Shown piece by piece: positions 59,686 through 64,000 of a DNA stretch of 64,000 bases. Positions within the stretch are counted from its first letter, which is position 1, and the number at the start of each line of letters is the position of its first letter. The notes below the pieces were generated by a model. The model saw only the letters and a program-made list of their open reading frames with translations, did not search any database and had not been told where the DNA came from. The translations under genes were made by a program, and so were the position numbers. Where the stretch lies: the NCBI GenBank assembly GCA_031472005.1, contig PZJY01000006.1:682001-746000 (forward strand), in the 5' to 3' direction. The stretch is from Tetracladium setigerum. Its lineage: Eukaryota > Ascomycota > Leotiomycetes > Helotiales.

Positions 59686-60802
59686 ATCACGAGTTCTTTT
59701 TTATTTGCAAATTCAATGTCGGAGTCGAGTCATAGGTAGTCGCCCCCTCGGATGCACAGCCCACCTGTGAGACGGAGGCAGCTGAGGTGAGGGTAATATC
59801 CGATTGTGTACTTACGTACCTACTTGGAGTAAGTAGGTAAGAATCAGTGGTTCAGCTGGAAAACAACAATGTGATATCCGCCTGATCAAATCCACTATAA
59901 ATTTATTTGGGTTGGTTGAGAACAGCGATGTTGAAGATCGCGTGAGCGGGGGGCGATGCCAAGGTATCGAAACGTCCACAGACAAAACGTAATAGTATAA
60001 ATACCGCTTTCAAGATGCAAGAGTTGAGATATAAACGCTTCCGCTTCCGTTCAGCTTTTATTGTATAATTTGACATTGGCTTGGAAGAAAATTCGAAGGA
60101 GAAGGTACAGTAAGTCAGGTTGGTGTAAGAAGGGCCTTTCGTTTAAGCTTACTACCACCAGCCAGCGAAGCAGAGTAACTTACGTACTTTAACAAATCAA
60201 GACAACCATCTACCTTATGCATCTATGCCCTTTATACCTTATATACCTATACACTATATATGTAGTCCATCCATCCATCAAATTGTCTCGCGTGGAATTT
60301 CTATGCTTCCTCAATGGTGCCAAGTAAAGCGTTGTCCGCCTTGAATTCGTCAAGCCCTAGCATTTCCATTGGATGGAAGCAAGCTCTTCTGCTTGCCTCA
60401 CATTTTTCTTTTGATGCCCAAGGTGGATATTACATAAGGCAAGTGAGAAGAAAAGAAAGTGGGATGCCGATCGACAGCATATACTTGGTTTATCCAAGTA
60501 TAAGATAAGAAGGGGGATGGTAAGGGAGGTAGTAAGGCTGGATGGATAAATGGATGGAAGGGGGTGCGTGGTTGAATACATGGACATATGAACATACAGG
60601 GCACGCGCGAGACTAAGAAATCATCAGTTTTCCTTTTCTCAACACTCACATTTTGGTCTCTATGTAGTGACTTTCTACTTCTTTTTCTCTTCACATGACT
60701 ATTTCCGTGATAACTATAGCTATAATTTTCCTTCATTTAAACCCCATCTTATCTCACAAATCCCATCGCATCCCTCCCATCCACCTCCACCCTCTCCCCC
60801 TC

Positions 60803-63065
60803 CTAATGAAACTCCGCCTCCACCCTCCCATACCTAAACCCATCAACTTTCAACTCAAATGCCAATCCAGCACTCTCAACCACCATCTCAAGCGTAAAAT
60901 CCAAATTATCAAATTCCACACCCCTCGTAGTCGTAAGTCTTGTAAACAGGCTCTTCGGTACGGCGCCTAGGTCGGTAGTTAATGTGCACACATTCACGAG
61001 TTCGCGCGAGAATGCTGCGGGGGGGTCGTTGTCGGCGTCCGAGGCTATGAGGTCGTCTGATACTACCTGTTTAGTTAGGGTGTTAGAGAAATCTTTTTAA
61101 CTTTGGAGACTTGGTGGAGGGAAAGGGGTTTGAGGCTGAGAGTTGTGAGGAGAATGGAGAGACGAACCAGAGATTGTCCAGGGCGGAAGTTACGTGTGTA
61201 ATGGAAGCTGACGGGGGTAGCTGCGTTCAGGGTTTCGCCCTATTTTGTTGTTGTTAGTATTCTCTAGCGAACAATAGTGTTGTGATTTTTGGGGAAGCGT
61301 ACCTTTGCAATGTGCCACTGCATCCTATCACTAACCATCCAACGCTCCCACAGCGGACTCCAATACCGCTCACTAACTTGATGCTTATCCTCATCATAAA
61401 CAGTAGCATACGAAGTCCCATAATGCATTCTCGCCTTCCTCGAGACGACCATGCTACCCTCCAAGCCTCTCAAAACAGCACCTCGCACAACAGCAGTCCA
61501 TGCGTTGACAGGCTGCATGACCTCTACCGAGCCATTGGCTATCAGAGCGTTAGCTTGAGCATGTGTTGGCCTCTCGCTGTATGGAGGCGGTGCTGCAGTG
61601 TTAAAGTGCGACTTTAGTCTTGTGTAGAGGTAGTTACTCTGACCAAAACCTCCGACAAGCACGATTCCAGAGACAATCCCGCCTTTTTGTCGGATGCCGT
61701 CTACTTGTCCCTGAACCAGATCGCACACTTCTTTGACAACGGGTTCGAAAATCTCCTTGATCTGCGCGGCCGTCATCATCATGAATCCGCAGTCCAAGCC
61801 GGCTTCTTCATCGTCGGGGAGACCAGGGAACGGAACGTTGACTTCGGCATGCTCCTCCTCGTTGAAATTTCGCTTGACGAATTCTTCCCAGTATCGGAGA
61901 CCCATTTGCCAGCATTTCCCCTTCTTAAGTTTCATCTCATCGAACCGCGCCGCGCCAATTCGCCCGCGTACGTGTTCTTCGAATCTGTAATTTAAGAATG
62001 CACTTCCACATAAGCCACCTGTGCCTACTGCGGATTCCTCTACCCGTAATGGTTTCAGTGAGATGATTTTGTAAGCGATCAAATCAACTGTTCCACCGCC
62101 GGCATCGCAGACCACAAAATTATCACCGGCACTTAGATGGTTTGGTTGGATGGCTTTGAGCGTGTAAACGGCTGCTGCTTCCGGTTCACTGATCATCTGA
62201 ATATCGGCCTTTGCGCCCATGCCTGCTCGCTCTGCAGCTTGTAAGGTAGTGTTCTTCGCCGCATCCGACCAAACCGCCGGGCACGTCAGTACGAATTCCA
62301 CCTTTGTGGAGGCCATGAACGATTCGCCATATCTCCTTGTGAGAGTTTCCATGGTGTGGTTGTATACCTGCGTCAGATAATCGCTCACGGCATCCACTAC
62401 GTTCTTATTGAATTTCTTCAGCTGCGCTGCGGTTTCTAGTGGACTGACATAAAAGGGTAGCTTCTGAGAGCGGTCGAGAAAGAGTTTGATGCATCTTAAT
62501 CTTGACTCTTCGGGCCGGAATTGAAAGCCCCATTTGATTGTTGGGTCTGATCCTTCGGGTGCGGTTGATGGAGTGTCGTATGCTATTTCCGTGGGGACTT
62601 TGTCGGATGTGATTCCATTGCCTCCAGGCCATGTTTTGATAATTTCGACATCATCTGGCGTCGATGTATAGACAGCCGCAACTCTGAGAAGTCATTAGAA
62701 TTCGATGTCGCCTTTCTCACAAGAACGTCTTGTGTGGATTTTGGCCTGAAAAGTTCGAGTAAAGGACCAAATGAGAGAGACCCAAAACCTTTGCACCCAA
62801 CATACAAAACGCTGCCGCAATATTGGTATCTTGTAGGCCCATCCCATTCCTTAGGGTCCTCATAGCAATCTAAGAGATCAACTTACCCGGAGTATGTAGT
62901 TCCAAAGTCAAGCCCAACAATCAAACGGTCGTTTATAGGAGCAGGTTCTCGTATTGGCCCCGAAATCGCCTCCGCGGAAGATGTGGATGTGTAGTCCGTA
63001 AAGTGCTTGTTCCGGCTTGCATCATTTCGAGTTGATACAGGCCGGATGGGAAGATTGAGGTTCAT
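60803..63065 (-). CDS. divergent Hsp70-family (HSPA12-like) protein
   Basis: Exons 63065-62887, 62683-61303, 61239-61168 and 61066-60803 join in phase to 631 residues; introns are 203, 63 and 101 nt. The actin-like ATPase core is complete: phosphate-1 motif LIVGLDFGTTYSG, phosphate-2 motif VVCDAGGGTVDLIAYKI, and adenosine motif GIVLVGGFGQSNYLYTRLK. The C-terminal 200 residues do not resemble the canonical Hsp70 substrate-binding domain and have no EEVD end. This is the pattern of the many stand-alone Hsp70-like ATPases of filamentous fungi, related to HSPA12. Clients are unknown. The ATG at 63065 is preferred; the frame stays open upstream through a hexanucleotide repeat coding for alternating Asp-Leu. 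The first intron is long and lies just after the phosphate-1 loop. Confidence 0.88.
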
Positions 63066-64000
63066 GGCGGGGATGTGATTTTGGAACGGGAGGTCCAGGT
63101 CCAGGTCCAGGTCCAGGTCCAAGGACTTGGTTGGGTGATTCTGTTTTCCACAGAATTGGGATTTCGTCCTATGCGTATTTGTGATCTGATCTCGGGACCT
63201 CGGTAAGTGATCAAGAAGAAGAAGAATGAATTGTAATCTTGATCCACAGAAATCCCTCCTCAACCGCCATCAGCGTTGCCAGTAGCCAGAAATACCTTCG
63301 CGACCAAAGGACATGGAACGATTTCTCAAGGCAAGGAAGGTAATTCAACAAGTAAATCTCTTAAGGGCGTGTGATTTTTCACAGTCCGTTGTAGAGGTCC
63401 TCAGAATTGATCTCCTTAACGGGCTCCTCAGATCTCAATTGAGCCAGTAATGGACACGATAAACACACAAGGCAGGCAAAAAAGACCAAAAGGCTCAGGC
63501 AGGGAAGAACAGTAAAGTATATCCCACAAGAAATTAGGCCATGCGTGTGTGTACCTGCAGGAACAATGATGGCAGCCTTCGTAGGCAGACACTTTGTCGC
63601 AGCAGACCCTTGGCTGATCTAGCTTGTTAACAGCCGTTCGTCTCCTCGATTTAGATGTGCTTTGGCTACAGCCTCGTAAGCTCTAGTCAAAAGACGGTAA
63701 AATGGAGGGAGGGAGGTGCCAGGAAGGAATATAATGACGTTTGATATTGAAGATATACGCGTGGATGTGACAGCTATCGCACCTGATGAGTGATGGGTGA
63801 ATGGGTTGAGGACTTGAGGTTAGAGAGGGCTGAACGGCTACTTGGCCGATACGAAGCCACATTTGGAGATTCCATGCTGCTGCTGCTATTTAAGCGAGAG
63901 GGTGGGGTCGGCGTCCTCCCGTTCCTTTGACAACCTCCACTCTCCTTTGGGGGACTATCATGCCGAGTAGTAAATAGACGGGATATGTGTCTATTTCAAG
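63066..64000. other. promoter side of the Hsp70-like gene
   Basis: No gene recognised in the last 0.9 kb. Near the start codon lies the GGTCCA hexanucleotide repeat. The right end may contain a promoter reading off the window. Confidence 0.45.
63092..63121. repeat. (GGTCCA)5 hexanucleotide repeat upstream of the Hsp70-like start
   Basis: Five 6-bp units. Because the unit is a multiple of three, copy-number changes would keep the open frame that runs in phase with the downstream ATG. Confidence 0.85.

Larger units (their letters stand above)
57507..60802. other. 3.3-kb stretch without a secure gene
   Basis: Contains a perfect 9-bp inverted repeat at 58704-58723, a (CTT)n tract at 59267-59294, a long C/A-rich leader ending in a 14-codon ORF at 59641, and a TACCTACTT/AAGTAGGTA pair near 59815-59840. 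The minus-strand frame 58239-58487 reads LLFHKDVFLERLHLANIHIPGLFELF, which looks protein-like, but no start or family can be given. Confidence 0.4.

Overview
This window is nuclear DNA of a filamentous ascomycete (Pezizomycotina). The evidence is short GT-AG introns, AG- and CT-rich leaders, and fungal-specific proteins such as Ssn3/CDK8, an Ime2-type kinase, Ypd1, Dicer-like 2, an Stc1-domain protein and a DUF7514 protein. Similarity recalled from memory (Ssn3 and GTP cyclohydrolase II of Botrytis relatives) suggests a leotiomycete, but that is an inference. There is no operon logic. Genes lie on both strands, separated by 0.5 to 5 kb.

Left part (1-25 kb): the 5' end of an MFS sugar transporter (runs off the left edge), CDK8-type Mediator kinase ssn3, a 41-codon small ORF with a strong leader, an ARF6-type GTPase, SAGA subunit Sgf29 divergent from mannose-6-phosphate isomerase, a GABA-type amino acid permease tail-to-tail with GTP cyclohydrolase II (riboflavin), an orphan polytopic membrane protein, and a DUF7514 protein.

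Middle (24-44.5 kb): an Stc1-domain protein, a 4.9-kb gene-free stretch leading to an Ime2/ImeB-type kinase with an intron in its leader, a dienelactone-hydrolase-family enzyme, Dicer-like 2, a head-to-head 2H-phosphoesterase (AKAP7-like) gene, and the phosphorelay protein Ypd1.

Right part (44.5-64 kb) is gene-poor: a coiled-coil protein, a decayed kinase fragment, an F-box-like zinc-ribbon protein, a C2H2-like protein, a divergent Hsp70, and long stretches with nothing recognisable.

The most striking pattern is a set of reading-frame breaks, most of them in or beside short homopolymer runs. They affect the permease, GTP cyclohydrolase II, dcl2 (twice, once inside the helicase Walker A) and the 2H-phosphoesterase gene (four times). 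In each case family homology continues in another frame, and restoring the shifts makes the exon phases fit. Five of the breaks fit one missing base; two need two missing bases or one extra. Either the assembly has homopolymer indels or several of these genes, including the RNAi gene, are decaying. Raw reads would decide. No tRNA, rRNA, CRISPR array or intact transposon was recognised.
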